This document shows positions 21,689-30,472 of a DNA stretch of 34,303 bases, piece after piece. Both the position numbers and the translations under genes were made by a program. Origin of the DNA: JAVVHH01 sp964235765 (lineage in GTDB: Bacteria; Pseudomonadota; Alphaproteobacteria; Acetobacterales; Acetobacteraceae); the NCBI GenBank assembly GCA_964235765.1, contig CAXSDH010000038.1, positions 1 to 34,303 of the forward strand, given 5' to 3'. The notes under the pieces were generated by a model. That model had not been told where the DNA came from. It made no database searches and was given only the letters and a program-made list of their open reading frames with translations. Position 1 is the first letter of the stretch. Every line of letters begins with the position of its first letter.

Positions 21689-24622
21689 TCAAAGCGCGAA
21701 AATCGTCATGTAGTCGTTGCCCTGGATGTTGCCGGTGGTCAGGGCGTAGGTGTCCGTGTTCGCAGCCCTGGTGCCGGCGAAGGTGAGGCTGGCCTCGACA
21801 TGGCCGCTACCGGTCAGATCGGCCCGGAGGGTCCGCCCGGTGTAGCCGACCGCCCCGGCGCTATCCTCCCACCAGTAGTGCGAAATACCCTCGCGATAGC
21901 CGAAAAGCGTCGCGATGTCGCCCGCGTTGAAGCCGACGATCGTGTCCCAGGTCTCCTGGTTTTGACGGCCATCCAGGAAAAACACGTCGTCGCCCGTGCC
22001 GCCGAGCAGGAAGTTGGAGCCGCGCCCCGCATCGACGACGTTGCGGCCCGATAGCAGTTGGACGGCAGCGGTACCAGCCACGTTCTTGATGAAGGTGTTG
22101 GGGCTCTGCGCCACGATCGCCAGCGCATCGGTCCCGTCATAGATGAACTGGGATTCCAGGTAATCGACCGGCCCGTGATAGGTTTCGATCTGTGCCACGG
22201 TCTGCTCCCCGGTGGCTGTCGAGGTAAGAACGGTCCGGTCGGGCGAGGCCGCGAAATGCTGGATGCTTGCGGCCTCGGGCGCGGGCGCCGCCACGCGAAG
22301 CGAGGCGCCGCTATCGGTCGCGAAGCCTCCGGCTCCGTCATCGAGGGTGACGGCGAAGTCCTCGACGCCCGTTCGATTGCCGATCGCGCTGAAAACGAGC
22401 GCCCTGGCCGCCGCTTGCACCGAAGCGGCGCTACCCTGGACGACAAACGTCCCGGTCGCTGGATTGAAGACGCCCTGCGCCGGTGCGGCGAAGATGCCCA
22501 GCGCCGGATTGGCAAGCTGGATCGTCAAGGTCTGCACCTGGTCCAGATCGGGGTCGGCGAGCACCAGGCTGGCGAACGGATGGACCTGCATCGTCGTCGT
22601 CGCATTTTGGCCGGATCGTGTGCCGCTGATCGCAGGCGCCATGTTCGGCGCGGTCAAGGTCAGGGTGTTCGACACCGCCTTGGTCTGAGCGCCGATGCCG
22701 TTGGGGTCCGCCGCGCTCAACACCGTCTGCAACGTCGCCACGCCGCCCGACGCACCGCCGCCCTGGACGGTTACGCGCACGACCACGGTGTCAGCATAGC
22801 TCGTCTCGTCGTCCGGCGTGTTGATCACCGTACCCAGCAACACGGAGCCGTCAGCCTGGACCGTCGCACCCCCCGGCACGGACAAGTTCGTTCCAACGTG
22901 GATAATCTCGGCCGACACCAGGTCCAGCCAGGCGCTGCCGTTGCGCGGAAGCAACTCGTCGATCCGCAAGGCCCGGGTTACGCCTTCGGGCAGGGTCACT
23001 GTCACGTCGAATTGGGCTTGCTGCCCCTGCGTGAGTGTCGTGAGGGCCTGGCCGGGTGTGGCCTCCAGCCCGAGCCCGGTCGTGACGATGGGCGTGCTGG
23101 CTTGCAATTGCGCGTTCGAGAGCGCGCCGGAAACATCGGCGCCGCCGGGTTGTGCCCCGTAGCTGATGATCCGGGCGACGTCGGTGAGTGCGGCTTGCGG
23201 CACCTGCAATTCCGCGGAGGCCTGCAGCGTGAAGGTCAGCAAGACGACGTTCAGCCCGGAATTGGGGTCGTAGCCCGCAACCGGCGCCCCGAGCAGCAGG
23301 CCTTGCACCGGGTCGAACAGGTCGCCGGCGAAGGAAATCGGCGTACCCGCGCCATCCGTCACGCTCAGCCCGACGCCCTCGGCCGGGGCGACGAACCCCA
23401 CCGGCATGATGTCCCGCAGACGAAGGTCGTAGGCGGCGGCCCGATCCGCCAGGTTCTGCACGGCGATCACGAACGTAATCACGTCGCCGGCATCCACGTC
23501 CCAAACGCGGTCGTCGAACGGCTCGGCCGTCAAGCCGGCGCTGCTGACCACGCCGGCGAACTGGCTGGTGAAGATATCGAAGCCCCAAGGCCCACCGAAC
23601 CCGGCGAACTGAGTGTCCATCCCGGAGGCGTACAGGCTCGCAGCTTGGATGCTGAGCCTCGGCCGGTCGAGCGCCAACTCCGCAATGGCGCCGCTCTGGC
23701 TCACGACGCCAAAGGTGTTGCTCTCCGTCTCGATCGCCAGTACCGACGGCAGGCTATTCCCGCCGAGCGACCCCAGCGGCGCCGTGAACAAAACGTCGAT
23801 GTCGGATGCGCCGGACCCGTAGACCGGCTGCACGTCGCCAAAGTCGAACCGGATGCCGCCCGACCCAGGCGTTACGCTGGGCAGGTTGTTCGTGTAGGTG
23901 GCGGCCGGCCCCCACTGCGCATGGCCCGCCTCGGGCGTTGGGCCGCGGCCGAAGCCATCGAACGTCATGGCGCCAGGACCCCCCGGCGTCACAACACCGG
24001 GCGCCACGGCGACAACCTGCACCTGCCGGGCCGCCGAAAGCGGCAGGTGCACTTGAAAGCGATAGGTCACGAGGTCGCCTAGGGCGGCATGGGCGTCTCC
24101 GGTCAGCACGACGCCGTTCACCGCATAGATGGAAGAAGTGACCCGGCCATGAGGCAAGGTGGCGTCCGCCGTATCCGCCGGTCCGGCCTGGCCGGCCAGC
24201 ACGGCGCTGTTGCGCAAGGTGTCGCCCTGGCTCAGCAACCGGTTGATTCCACCCACGGCCATGATCGGCGAGATCACGCTGTGGAAGGTCACGCTGATCT
24301 CGTCGGCTCCTGCCAGCGGCGCCGCCCGCAAGTCGAAGCCGATCAACGAAACGCCGCCCGACTCGGGCGTGACCGTGTAGCCCGTCAGATCGCCGGAGTA
24401 CGTCGCCACGCCGTTCGACCATGCCGTAAGCTGCGGGACGAAGCTCGCGTCGAACTGCTGCCCGGCGCCCAAGGTATCGATCAACTGCAGCGGCGAGCCG
24501 GCGCCCGTCAGCCCCCGCACGGCCGTCCAGGCCAGGTGGCCGCCGGGCATGGCGTTGTCCAGAACGGCCACTCTGCCGTTGATGATCGCCGGGTCGGTCG
24601 TGCGGGCGGGAATGAACGTCAT
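21689..24622 (-). CDS. Large secreted DUF11/RTX-like surface protein
   Basis: A 977-residue, acidic, Gly/Ala/Thr-rich protein with few lysines and no N-terminal signal peptide. The middle (about residues 370-720) has DUF11-like beta-sandwich modules: WDVDAGDVITFVIAVQNLAD, LRDIMPVGFVAP, and a second copy around LEATPGQALTTLTQGQQAQF with LRIDELLPRNGS. A cadherin-like segment follows near residues 725-830 (LVLADPDLDQVQTLTI, AVTLDDGAGGFATD). The C-terminus has one RTX-like calcium-binding turn set (GSNFLLGGTGDDVFFLDGR) then WDTIVGFNAGD, a module I recall on many alphaproteobacterial exoproteins, and a hydrophobic end (YMTIFAL). This pattern points to type I secretion; no T1SS genes are in the window. 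Start ATG 24622 has only a weak ribosome-binding site. Exact role (adhesin or S-layer-like) is unknown. Confidence 0.8.
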   Translation of the reverse strand: MTFIPARTTDPAIINGRVAVLDNAMPGGHLAWTAVRGLTGAGSPLQLIDTLGAGQQFDASFVPQLTAWSNGVATYSGDLTGYTVTPESGGVSLIGFDLRAAPLAGADEISVTFHSVISPIMAVGGINRLLSQGDTLRNSAVLAGQAGPADTADATLPHGRVTSSIYAVNGVVLTGDAHAALGDLVTYRFQVHLPLSAARQVQVVAVAPGVVTPGGPGAMTFDGFGRGPTPEAGHAQWGPAATYTNNLPSVTPGSGGIRFDFGDVQPVYGSGASDIDVLFTAPLGSLGGNSLPSVLAIETESNTFGVVSQSGAIAELALDRPRLSIQAASLYASGMDTQFAGFGGPWGFDIFTSQFAGVVSSAGLTAEPFDDRVWDVDAGDVITFVIAVQNLADRAAAYDLRLRDIMPVGFVAPAEGVGLSVTDGAGTPISFAGDLFDPVQGLLLGAPVAGYDPNSGLNVVLLTFTLQASAELQVPQAALTDVARIISYGAQPGGADVSGALSNAQLQASTPIVTTGLGLEATPGQALTTLTQGQQAQFDVTVTLPEGVTRALRIDELLPRNGSAWLDLVSAEIIHVGTNLSVPGGATVQADGSVLLGTVINTPDDETSYADTVVVRVTVQGGGASGGVATLQTVLSAADPNGIGAQTKAVSNTLTLTAPNMAPAISGTRSGQNATTTMQVHPFASLVLADPDLDQVQTLTIQLANPALGIFAAPAQGVFNPATGTFVVQGSAASVQAAARALVFSAIGNRTGVEDFAVTLDDGAGGFATDSGASLRVAAPAPEAASIQHFAASPDRTVLTSTATGEQTVAQIETYHGPVDYLESQFIYDGTDALAIVAQSPNTFIKNVAGTAAVQLLSGRNVVDAGRGSNFLLGGTGDDVFFLDGRQNQETWDTIVGFNAGDIATLFGYREGISHYWWEDSAGAVGYTGRTLRADLTGSGHVEASLTFAGTRAANTDTYALTTGNIQGNDYMTIFAL

Positions 24623-24704
24623 GGTGCGGCTGCCTTTTGCGTCGTCTCGCGTGGGCAGCAGGCTAGAGTGTGTATATTGACGAATGGTTAACGGAGCGCC
24701 CGAA
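24623..24704. promoter_or_regulatory. Divergent intergenic region, RTX-like protein and oxidoreductase
   Basis: These 82 bases must hold both promoters. A TATATT (24673-24678, plus strand) and the overlapping TATACA on the minus strand stand out as possible -10 elements in an AT-rich island. No matching -35 was found at 16-18 bases for either. GGAG (24693-24696) serves the oxidoreductase start. Confidence 0.3.
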
Positions 24705-25730
24705 ATGTCGCCGCAGAACCGCCGCATCGTGCTTGCCCGCCGCCCGCATGGGCCGCCGGCCGATGAAGATTTCCGCCTTGAAACCGTGCCGGTACCAGAG
24801 CCGGGCACGGGCGATGTGCTGGTGCGCACGATATGGCTCTCCCTCGACCCATACATGCGCGGCCGGATGAACGACGTGCCGTCCTACGTGCCGCCCGTGG
24901 GATTGGGTGAGGTGATGGTAGGTGGCACGGTGGGCGAGGTCGTGGCCTCGAACGCGCCGGGCCTAGCGGTCGGCGACCTGGTCGAAGGCCGCACCGGCTG
25001 GCAGGACTTCGCCGTCGCCGACCCGAAGGCGCTGCGCAAGCTGGACCCCATGGGTCCCCCACCCTCCACCGCGCTCGGCGTTCTGGGAATGCCCGGCATG
25101 ACGGCCTGGTGCGGCCTCGGCAACATCGGCCTGCCAAAGCCCGGCGAGACCGTGGTCGTCGCGGCCGCGAGCGGCGCGGTGGGGTCCATGGTGGGCCAGA
25201 TCGCCAAGCTGCGAGGCGCCCGCGCCGTCGGCATCGCCGGCGGAGCGGCCAAATGCGACCACGTCAGACGGCTGGGCTTCGACGACTGCATCGATCACCG
25301 CGCGCCCGACATGGCGGCCCAACTCGCCGCAGCCTGCCCCAAAGGCATCGACGTCTACTTCGAAAACGTGGGCGGCGCCGTGTTCGATGCGGTGCTGCCG
25401 CAGCTCAACCCGTTCGCCCGTGTGCCCGTCTGCGGCCTGATCGCCAACTACAATCTAACGGAGCCGGTGCCCGGGCCGGACCGCAGCGTCGCGCTCATGC
25501 GCGCCGTGCTGACCAAGCGTTTGCTGGTTCGCGGGTTCATCGTGTTCGATTTCGCATCCCAACAGCACGCATTCCTGCAAGAGGCCGGCCCCTGGCTCGC
25601 CGAGGGCAAGATCAAACACCGCGAGGACGTCACCGAGGGGCTGGAGAACGCGCCCCGCGCCTTCATCGGCATGCTGCGGGGCGCCAACTTCGGCAAAACG
25701 CTCGTGCGGGTCGGCGCCGATCAGGCCTGA
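24705..25730 (+). CDS. Zinc-independent NADP-dependent medium-chain oxidoreductase (CurA/LTB4DH type)
   Basis: A 341-residue enzyme of the MDR superfamily, the group that reduces or forms alpha,beta-unsaturated carbonyl compounds (2-alkenal/2-alkenone reductase, prostaglandin reductase, curcumin reductase CurA). Evidence: VRTIWLSLDPYMRGRM near the start is the group's signature; the cofactor fold VVVAAASGAVGSMVGQIAK has the AxxGxxGS motif; ENVGGAVFDAVLPQLNPFARV and the CGLIANYN block are also typical. No zinc-ligand cysteines or histidines occur in the usual positions. ATG 24705 is chosen because GGAG lies 8 bases upstream; an ATG 21 bases earlier has none. It converges on the SDR gene and is separated from it by 39 bases. 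The substrate is unknown. Confidence 0.9.
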   Translation: MSPQNRRIVLARRPHGPPADEDFRLETVPVPEPGTGDVLVRTIWLSLDPYMRGRMNDVPSYVPPVGLGEVMVGGTVGEVVASNAPGLAVGDLVEGRTGWQDFAVADPKALRKLDPMGPPPSTALGVLGMPGMTAWCGLGNIGLPKPGETVVVAAASGAVGSMVGQIAKLRGARAVGIAGGAAKCDHVRRLGFDDCIDHRAPDMAAQLAAACPKGIDVYFENVGGAVFDAVLPQLNPFARVPVCGLIANYNLTEPVPGPDRSVALMRAVLTKRLLVRGFIVFDFASQQHAFLQEAGPWLAEGKIKHREDVTEGLENAPRAFIGMLRGANFGKTLVRVGADQA

Positions 25731-25769
25731 GGGGAACGGCCAAACCTGCGAGCGGCCACGACCCCGCGC

Positions 25770-26519
25770 TCACGGCCCCAGCAACTGCCCGCCATCGACC
25801 ACGATGCTCTGCCCGGTCACCCAGCGGGCCCGGTTCGAGGCGAGGAACAGCACCACCTCGGCCACCTCCTCGGGCGCACCCATGCGCCCGAACGGGATTT
25901 GCGCCAGGGTCGCCTCGTACAGCGCGGGGTCCTCGACCCGGCGGCGCTCCCAGCTCCCGCCGGGGAACTCGATCGAGCCGGGGGCCACCGCGTTCACGCG
26001 TAGCCCGCGGGCGGCCAGGGTGCGCGCCTGGCTGCCGGTATAGTGGTCCACCGCCGCCTTGATGGCGCCGTAAGGCGGGTTGCGCTTGGTGGCCCGCAGC
26101 GCCGAAATGCTGGACACGTTGACGATCGCACCCTCGCCGGCCCGCTCCAGGAACGGCAGCGCCGCCCGGCTGGCACGCACGATGGCCATCAGGTCCACCG
26201 CGACCGAGATGGCCCAGCCCTCCTCGTCGTCCGTCTTGCCGAAGCCGGAGGCGTTGTTGACCAATACGTTGATCCCGCCCAGCGCGGCCGCGGCCTCGGG
26301 CACGAAGCGCGCGATGTCGGCGGCCTCCGCCAGGTCGGCCTGCGCGGCGTAGGCGACCGCCCCCTCGGCCTCCAACTCGCGCTTCGTAGCCGCGAGCGAG
26401 TCGCCCCCGCGGGCACAGATGGCGACCGCCGCGCCCTGTTTGGCAAAGGCGAGCGCGATCGAACGCCCGATGCCGCGGCTGCCGCCCATCACCACCACGC
26501 GCCGGCCGGTGAACTCCAT
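25770..26519 (-). CDS. Short-chain dehydrogenase/reductase (classical SDR)
   Basis: NAD(P)-dependent oxidoreductase of 249 residues. It shows the cofactor motif GGSRGIGRSIA (TGxxxGxG form, with Gly replacing Thr), NNASG, the catalytic Ser in VSSISALRA, and Tyr-x-x-x-Lys in PPYGAIKAA. The segment RVNAVAPGSIEFPGGSW and the end GQSIVVDGGQLLGP are typical of classical SDRs. Arg rather than Asp following the second beta strand (CARGGDSL) hints at NADP. Start ATG 26519 has GGAGG 7 bases upstream. It is divergent from the transport/enolase operon, so it could act in the same catabolic route (for example oxidising a sugar acid or lactol) and share regulation; nothing in the sequence proves this. Confidence 0.92.
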   Translation of the reverse strand: MEFTGRRVVVMGGSRGIGRSIALAFAKQGAAVAICARGGDSLAATKRELEAEGAVAYAAQADLAEAADIARFVPEAAAALGGINVLVNNASGFGKTDDEEGWAISVAVDLMAIVRASRAALPFLERAGEGAIVNVSSISALRATKRNPPYGAIKAAVDHYTGSQARTLAARGLRVNAVAPGSIEFPGGSWERRRVEDPALYEATLAQIPFGRMGAPEEVAEVVLFLASNRARWVTGQSIVVDGGQLLGP

Positions 26520-26565
26520 GCTGCTTCCTCCGATGAGAGGCCGCACCCAAGCGGAATCCGGCTCT

Positions 26566-26622
26566 GGCGGCAAGCGCGGGCTGCTGCCTATACTTGCGGC
26601 AACGATCCGCCCCGATGGCGGA
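26566..26622 (+). promoter_or_regulatory. Candidate promoter and operator region of the transport/enolase operon
   Basis: TATACT at 26589-26594 is a good -10; no matching -35 is seen, so an activator may be needed. GCGGCAA occurs twice (26567-26573 and 26596-26602), one copy on each side of the -10. A perfect hairpin TCCGCC/GGCGGA (26606-26611, 26617-26622) lies in the leader before the AGGGGGG ribosome-binding site. These are candidate regulator sites for this operon and the divergent SDR gene. Confidence 0.35.
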
Positions 26623-26641
26623 CAGCCCGAGGGGGGACCAA

Positions 26642-27820
26642 ATGGAGAGCACACGCCGAAGCCTCATGCTTGCCGCCGCCGCCAGCGGCCTCGCCCGCCC
26701 CGCCCTGGCGCAAGGCGCCGAAACCATCCGCATCGGCTGGCTCGCCGCACTCACCGGGCCAAGCTCGGCTCCCGCCATCGGCTTCAACCGCGGCGTGGTG
26801 TTCGCGTCCGACGAGATCAACGCCGCCGGCGGCGTCAAGGGCCGCAAGGTCGAGGTGATCGCCCGCGACACCCAGGGCGACCCGACCAAGGCGGTGAACG
26901 CGACCCAGGAGCTGATCAGCCGCGCCAAGGTGCATGCCATCTGGGGGCCCACCAACTCCGGCGAGGCGCTGGCCACCACGCCCATCATGGCGCGGGCCAA
27001 GATGCCCTGCATCCACCCCTGCGTGGTGGACAGCCTGATCGACACCGCCAAGTTCCCCAGCGCCTTCCGGCTGGCACCCTCCAACGGCCAGTGGGACGAC
27101 GCGGTCCGCGGCTACGTGCTGAACCAGCTCAAGGTCAAGGAGGCCGCCGTGTTCGGCGACACCACGGGCTACGGCACCAGCGCGGTCGCCGCCACCGTCG
27201 CCGCATTCGCCAAGGATGGCGCAAAGGTCGTCAACCAGGCGCAGATCGACGCCACCCAGCCGGACGTGACGCCCGACATGCTGCGCTCCCGCAACGCCGG
27301 CGCCAAGGCGATCGTGGTCTGGACGGTCAGCGTCGGCCTGCTGTCCCGCCTCATGAACGTGCGCGAGACCATGGGTTGGGACGTGCCGATCGTGGGCCAC
27401 CCGGCGCTGGGCGCGGGCGAGGTGCGCAACCTGCTCGACAAGCCCGGCAACTGGGACAAGGTGTACATGGTGGGCTACCGCACCTGCAGCTTCGACGCCG
27501 CCGGCAAGCTGCCGCCGCGCAGCCAGGCCTTCGTCGACAAGATCGCCGGCAAGATCGACCTGAACGACACCAGCCTATGGTGGGTCGCCTGCGGCTACGA
27601 CGCGGTGCGGCTGATCGCCGGCGCGGTCGAGACCGCGGGCAGCAGCTCGAACGACGCCATCATCGCCTACTGGAACGGCCTGAAGGCCTACCCGGGCATC
27701 TTCGGCGACTACACCTTCGCCCCCGACAACCACAACGGCTACCCGCAGCAGGACGTGGTGATGTCGCGCGCCAACTCGCAGAGGGACGGCGCCTTCGCGC
27801 TGGCGCCCGGCTACGGCTAA
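26642..27820 (+). CDS. Leu/Ile/Val-type ABC transporter substrate-binding protein
   Basis: Periplasmic binding protein of the Peripla_BP_6/LivK class, 392 residues. The N-terminus MESTRRSLMLAAAASGLARP is a twin-arginine-like or Sec signal ending near ALAQGAE. The mature start IRIGWLAALTGPSSAPAIG, EINAAGGVKGRKVEVIARDT, DPTKAVNATQELIS and a VFGDTTGYG segment are hallmarks of the class. Members bind branched-chain amino acids, urea, amides, aromatic acids and other organic acids, so the fold does not name the ligand. It leads the operon and precedes the permease by 6 bases. G-rich ribosome-binding site at 26629-26636. The downstream enolases and lactonase suggest an organic or sugar acid ligand (inference). 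Confidence 0.93.
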   Translation: MESTRRSLMLAAAASGLARPALAQGAETIRIGWLAALTGPSSAPAIGFNRGVVFASDEINAAGGVKGRKVEVIARDTQGDPTKAVNATQELISRAKVHAIWGPTNSGEALATTPIMARAKMPCIHPCVVDSLIDTAKFPSAFRLAPSNGQWDDAVRGYVLNQLKVKEAAVFGDTTGYGTSAVAATVAAFAKDGAKVVNQAQIDATQPDVTPDMLRSRNAGAKAIVVWTVSVGLLSRLMNVRETMGWDVPIVGHPALGAGEVRNLLDKPGNWDKVYMVGYRTCSFDAAGKLPPRSQAFVDKIAGKIDLNDTSLWWVACGYDAVRLIAGAVETAGSSSNDAIIAYWNGLKAYPGIFGDYTFAPDNHNGYPQQDVVMSRANSQRDGAFALAPGYG

Positions 27821-27826
27821 CCCGGC

Positions 27827-28684
27827 GTGCTCGCCTCCATCCTCGCGTCCGGCCTGGCGCTGGGCGCGGTCTATGCGCTGATCGGCATCACCTACAACGT
27901 CATGTTCTCGGCGTCGCGGGTGATGAGCTTCACCACCGGGCAGCTCGGCATGCTGGGCGGCGTGTTCGGCGCGATGTTCATCCTGCGCCTCGGCCTCCCG
28001 ATCCCGGTCGGCCTGGCGCTCACCCTGCTGGCCTGTGCGGGCGTGGGCGTGCTGACCGAGGTGGTCGCGGTGCGCCCGGTGCTGGCCAAGCTCGACCAGC
28101 ATCTGTACGTACTCTCTACGCTGGCCGCGGCGCTGATGATCCAGCAGCTCGCCGCCATCGAGTGGAGCACGGAGCCGCAACCCTTTCCGCGCCTGCTCGG
28201 CTGGGGAACCGGCATCGCGGACGAGAAGTTCTGGCTGCCGGTCCTGGCCTGCGCCGTGGTGATCCTGGGGCTCGAATGGATGTACCGCCGCACCCTGGTC
28301 GGCCGCGCCTTCATCGCCATCGCCGAGGACAACTACGCCGCCCGCGCGCTCGGCCTGCCGGAACGCAACCTGCGCATGGCGAGCTACGCGCTGGCGGGCG
28401 CAGTGGCGGGGCTGGCCGGGTTCAGCAGCGGGCAACTGCTGCTGGCCTTCTTCGCTAACGGGGCGATGCTGAATTTCTATGGGTTCGTGCCGGTGGCCCT
28501 GGGCGGGCTGGGCAACAATCGCGGCGCCGTGGTGGGCGGCTTCGCGCTGGGCTTGTTCCAGCAGGCGGCCAATTTCGCCGTGGGCGGCGTGTTCGCCAGC
28601 GTGGCGGTGTTCGCCGTGTTCATCGTGGTCCTCCTGGCCGCGCCGCAAGGCCTGTTCGCCGCCGCCGCCGCCCGGCGGGTCTAG
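27827..28684 (+). CDS. Branched-chain-type ABC transporter permease (LivH family)
   Basis: Inner-membrane permease of 285 residues, LivH/BPD_transp_2 family, with about eight hydrophobic helices. SGLALGAVYALIGITYNVMF at the N-terminus is the family signature, and the cytoplasmic EAA-like loop reads AIAEDNYAARALGLPERNLR. The VALGGLGNNRGAVVGGFALG segment is typical of the C-terminal part. Start is GTG at 27827, 6 bases after the binding-protein stop; no independent ribosome-binding site stands out, so coupling is likely. It pairs with the LivM half of the next gene to form the pore. Confidence 0.93.
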   Translation: MLASILASGLALGAVYALIGITYNVMFSASRVMSFTTGQLGMLGGVFGAMFILRLGLPIPVGLALTLLACAGVGVLTEVVAVRPVLAKLDQHLYVLSTLAAALMIQQLAAIEWSTEPQPFPRLLGWGTGIADEKFWLPVLACAVVILGLEWMYRRTLVGRAFIAIAEDNYAARALGLPERNLRMASYALAGAVAGLAGFSSGQLLLAFFANGAMLNFYGFVPVALGGLGNNRGAVVGGFALGLFQQAANFAVGGVFASVAVFAVFIVVLLAAPQGLFAAAAARRV

Positions 28685-28687
28685 CCC

Positions 28688-30469
28688 GTGTCGGACGCCA
28701 TCGCCGTCCCGTTCCGCCAAGCCGCCGGCACGGCCATGTGGGCGGCGCTGCCCTATCTGGCCGTGCTTGCCGCCGCGCTCGCCCTGCCGCTGCTGGGCGA
28801 AGACTACTGGACCGTCATCGCCACCCGCGCCGCCATCTATTGGGTGCTGGTCTCCGGCCTCAACCTGGTCGTCGGCTTCGCCGGCCAGCTCGCCATCGGC
28901 TACGTCGCCTTGCTGACCCTGGGTGCCTACACGGCAAGCGTGCTGGTCGAAAAGGCCGGCATCAACCCGTTCCTGGCCCTGCTGGCCGCCGCCGCCGTGG
29001 GCGCCGGGTCGGGCGTGGTGGTCGGCCTGCCCGCGCTCCGCCTGCGGACCTTCTACTTCGCCATGACCACCCTCGGCTTCGCCACCATCGTCACCCAGGT
29101 GGCGCTCGCCTGGACCAGCGTCACCGGCGGCGGCATCGGCGTGCCCGGCCCGGCGCTGCCCGCGCCCTTCGACAGCGCCACCGGCTTCTACCTGCTCTGC
29201 GTCGCCATCGCCGCCGCCTGCACCTGGATGACGCTCAACGTCGCCGCCAGCCGGTTCGGCCGCGCCCTGGTGGCGATCCGCGACGCCGAGGTGGCGGCCG
29301 AGGCCAGCGGCGTCTCCAAGGCCGGGCTGCTGATGCTCGTGTTCCTGTTCAGCGGCGCGCTGGCGGCCGTCGCCGGTGGCCTGTTCGCCACCCTGCAAAG
29401 CTACATCACGCCCGACGCCTTCACCTTCGACCTCAGCGTGCTGTTCTTCATCGCCATCCTGATCGGCGGCCGCGGCTCCGTGCTCGGGCCCTTGCTGGCC
29501 ACCATGCTGCTCACCGCGCTGCCGGAATTCGCCGCACCCCTCGTCGCCTGGTCCACCTTCCTCTACGCAGCCCTGCTGCTCGCCATCGTGCTGCTCGTGC
29601 CCGGCGGCATCGCCGAGCTGCTGGACTTCAAGAACCGCCGCCCGCTGCAAACCGGCCGCGCCATCCTGCCCCGCCCCGAGCTGCTGCCGGCGTTGCTGGG
29701 CGGCCAGGCCAACGCTGCGGGCCTGGCGCTCCGCGGCATCACGCTCAGCTTCGGCGCGGTCCGCGCCATCGACGCGCTCGACCTCGACCTGCAACCCGGC
29801 GAGGTGCACGGCCTCATCGGCCCCAACGGCAGCGGCAAAACCACCACGCTGAACGCCATCTGCGGCTTCGCCACCCCGCAATCCGGCGCGGTCACCATCG
29901 GCGCCGCCACCCTGCCGATGGGCGCACCCTCGGTCCGCGCCGCCGCCGGCATCGCCCGCACCTTCCAAACCCCGCGCATCGTCGGCGAAGCCTCGGTGCT
30001 GGACAACGTCATGCTGGGCGGCTCCATCCTCGGCCGCGCCGCCCCCGCCGACACCTTGCTCTGCCTGCCCCGCCACCGGCGCGACGAAGCGATGCTGCGG
30101 GACCGCGCAATGGCGGCGCTGCGCACCGTCGGGCTCGACCAGCTCGCCGCCGTGCGCGCCGACCGCCTGCAGCACAGCGAACTGCGCTTCATGGAGATCG
30201 CCCGCGCCCTCATGCCGCGCCCCGCCTTCCTGCTGCTGGACGAGCCCGCCGCCGGCCTGTCCGCGGACGAGATCGCCCGGCTCGGCCAGTTGGTGACCGC
30301 CGTGGCAGGGCAGGGGACGGGCGTGCTGCTCGTGGAACACCACGCCGACCTGATCTTCGCCATCTGCGGCCGCGTCACCGTGCTCAACCTCGGCCGCGTC
30401 CTGGCCACCGGCACGCCCGCCGAAGTCCGCGCGCACCGGGAGGTGGTCGATGCCTATCTGGGCCGCTAG
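28688..30469 (+). CDS. Fused ABC permease-ATPase (LivM-LivG fusion)
   Basis: A 593-residue fusion. Residues 1 to about 310 are a LivM-type permease (GLNLVVGFAGQLAIGYVALL, LRLRTFYFAMTTLGFATIV, ALVAIRDAEVAAEASGVS). After a linker, about 345-593 is a LivG-type ATPase: Walker A GPNGSGKTT (about 378), Q-loop RTFQTPRI, Walker B AFLLLDEPAAG, and H-loop LVEHHADLIF. The signature motif, normally L-S-x-G-Q, is replaced by LQHSELRFMEIARAL, although Walker and H-loop residues are intact. In an ABC dimer this signature would face the Walker A of LivF, so one of the two ATP sites may be weak. GTG start at 28688, 3 bases after the LivH stop; next gene follows after 3 bases. Confidence 0.92.
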   Translation: MSDAIAVPFRQAAGTAMWAALPYLAVLAAALALPLLGEDYWTVIATRAAIYWVLVSGLNLVVGFAGQLAIGYVALLTLGAYTASVLVEKAGINPFLALLAAAAVGAGSGVVVGLPALRLRTFYFAMTTLGFATIVTQVALAWTSVTGGGIGVPGPALPAPFDSATGFYLLCVAIAAACTWMTLNVAASRFGRALVAIRDAEVAAEASGVSKAGLLMLVFLFSGALAAVAGGLFATLQSYITPDAFTFDLSVLFFIAILIGGRGSVLGPLLATMLLTALPEFAAPLVAWSTFLYAALLLAIVLLVPGGIAELLDFKNRRPLQTGRAILPRPELLPALLGGQANAAGLALRGITLSFGAVRAIDALDLDLQPGEVHGLIGPNGSGKTTTLNAICGFATPQSGAVTIGAATLPMGAPSVRAAAGIARTFQTPRIVGEASVLDNVMLGGSILGRAAPADTLLCLPRHRRDEAMLRDRAMAALRTVGLDQLAAVRADRLQHSELRFMEIARALMPRPAFLLLDEPAAGLSADEIARLGQLVTAVAGQGTGVLLVEHHADLIFAICGRVTVLNLGRVLATGTPAEVRAHREVVDAYLGR

Positions 30470-30472
30470 CGC

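Noticed and set aside
18123..21692. An 1189-residue minus-strand frame opposite the GT/UGM and glycosidase genes
   Set aside because: Shadow frame; the opposite strand holds well-conserved enzymes.
22058..24082. A 674-residue plus-strand frame opposite the RTX-like protein
   Set aside because: Arg/Gly/His-rich shadow composition; the minus strand encodes consistent beta-domain modules.
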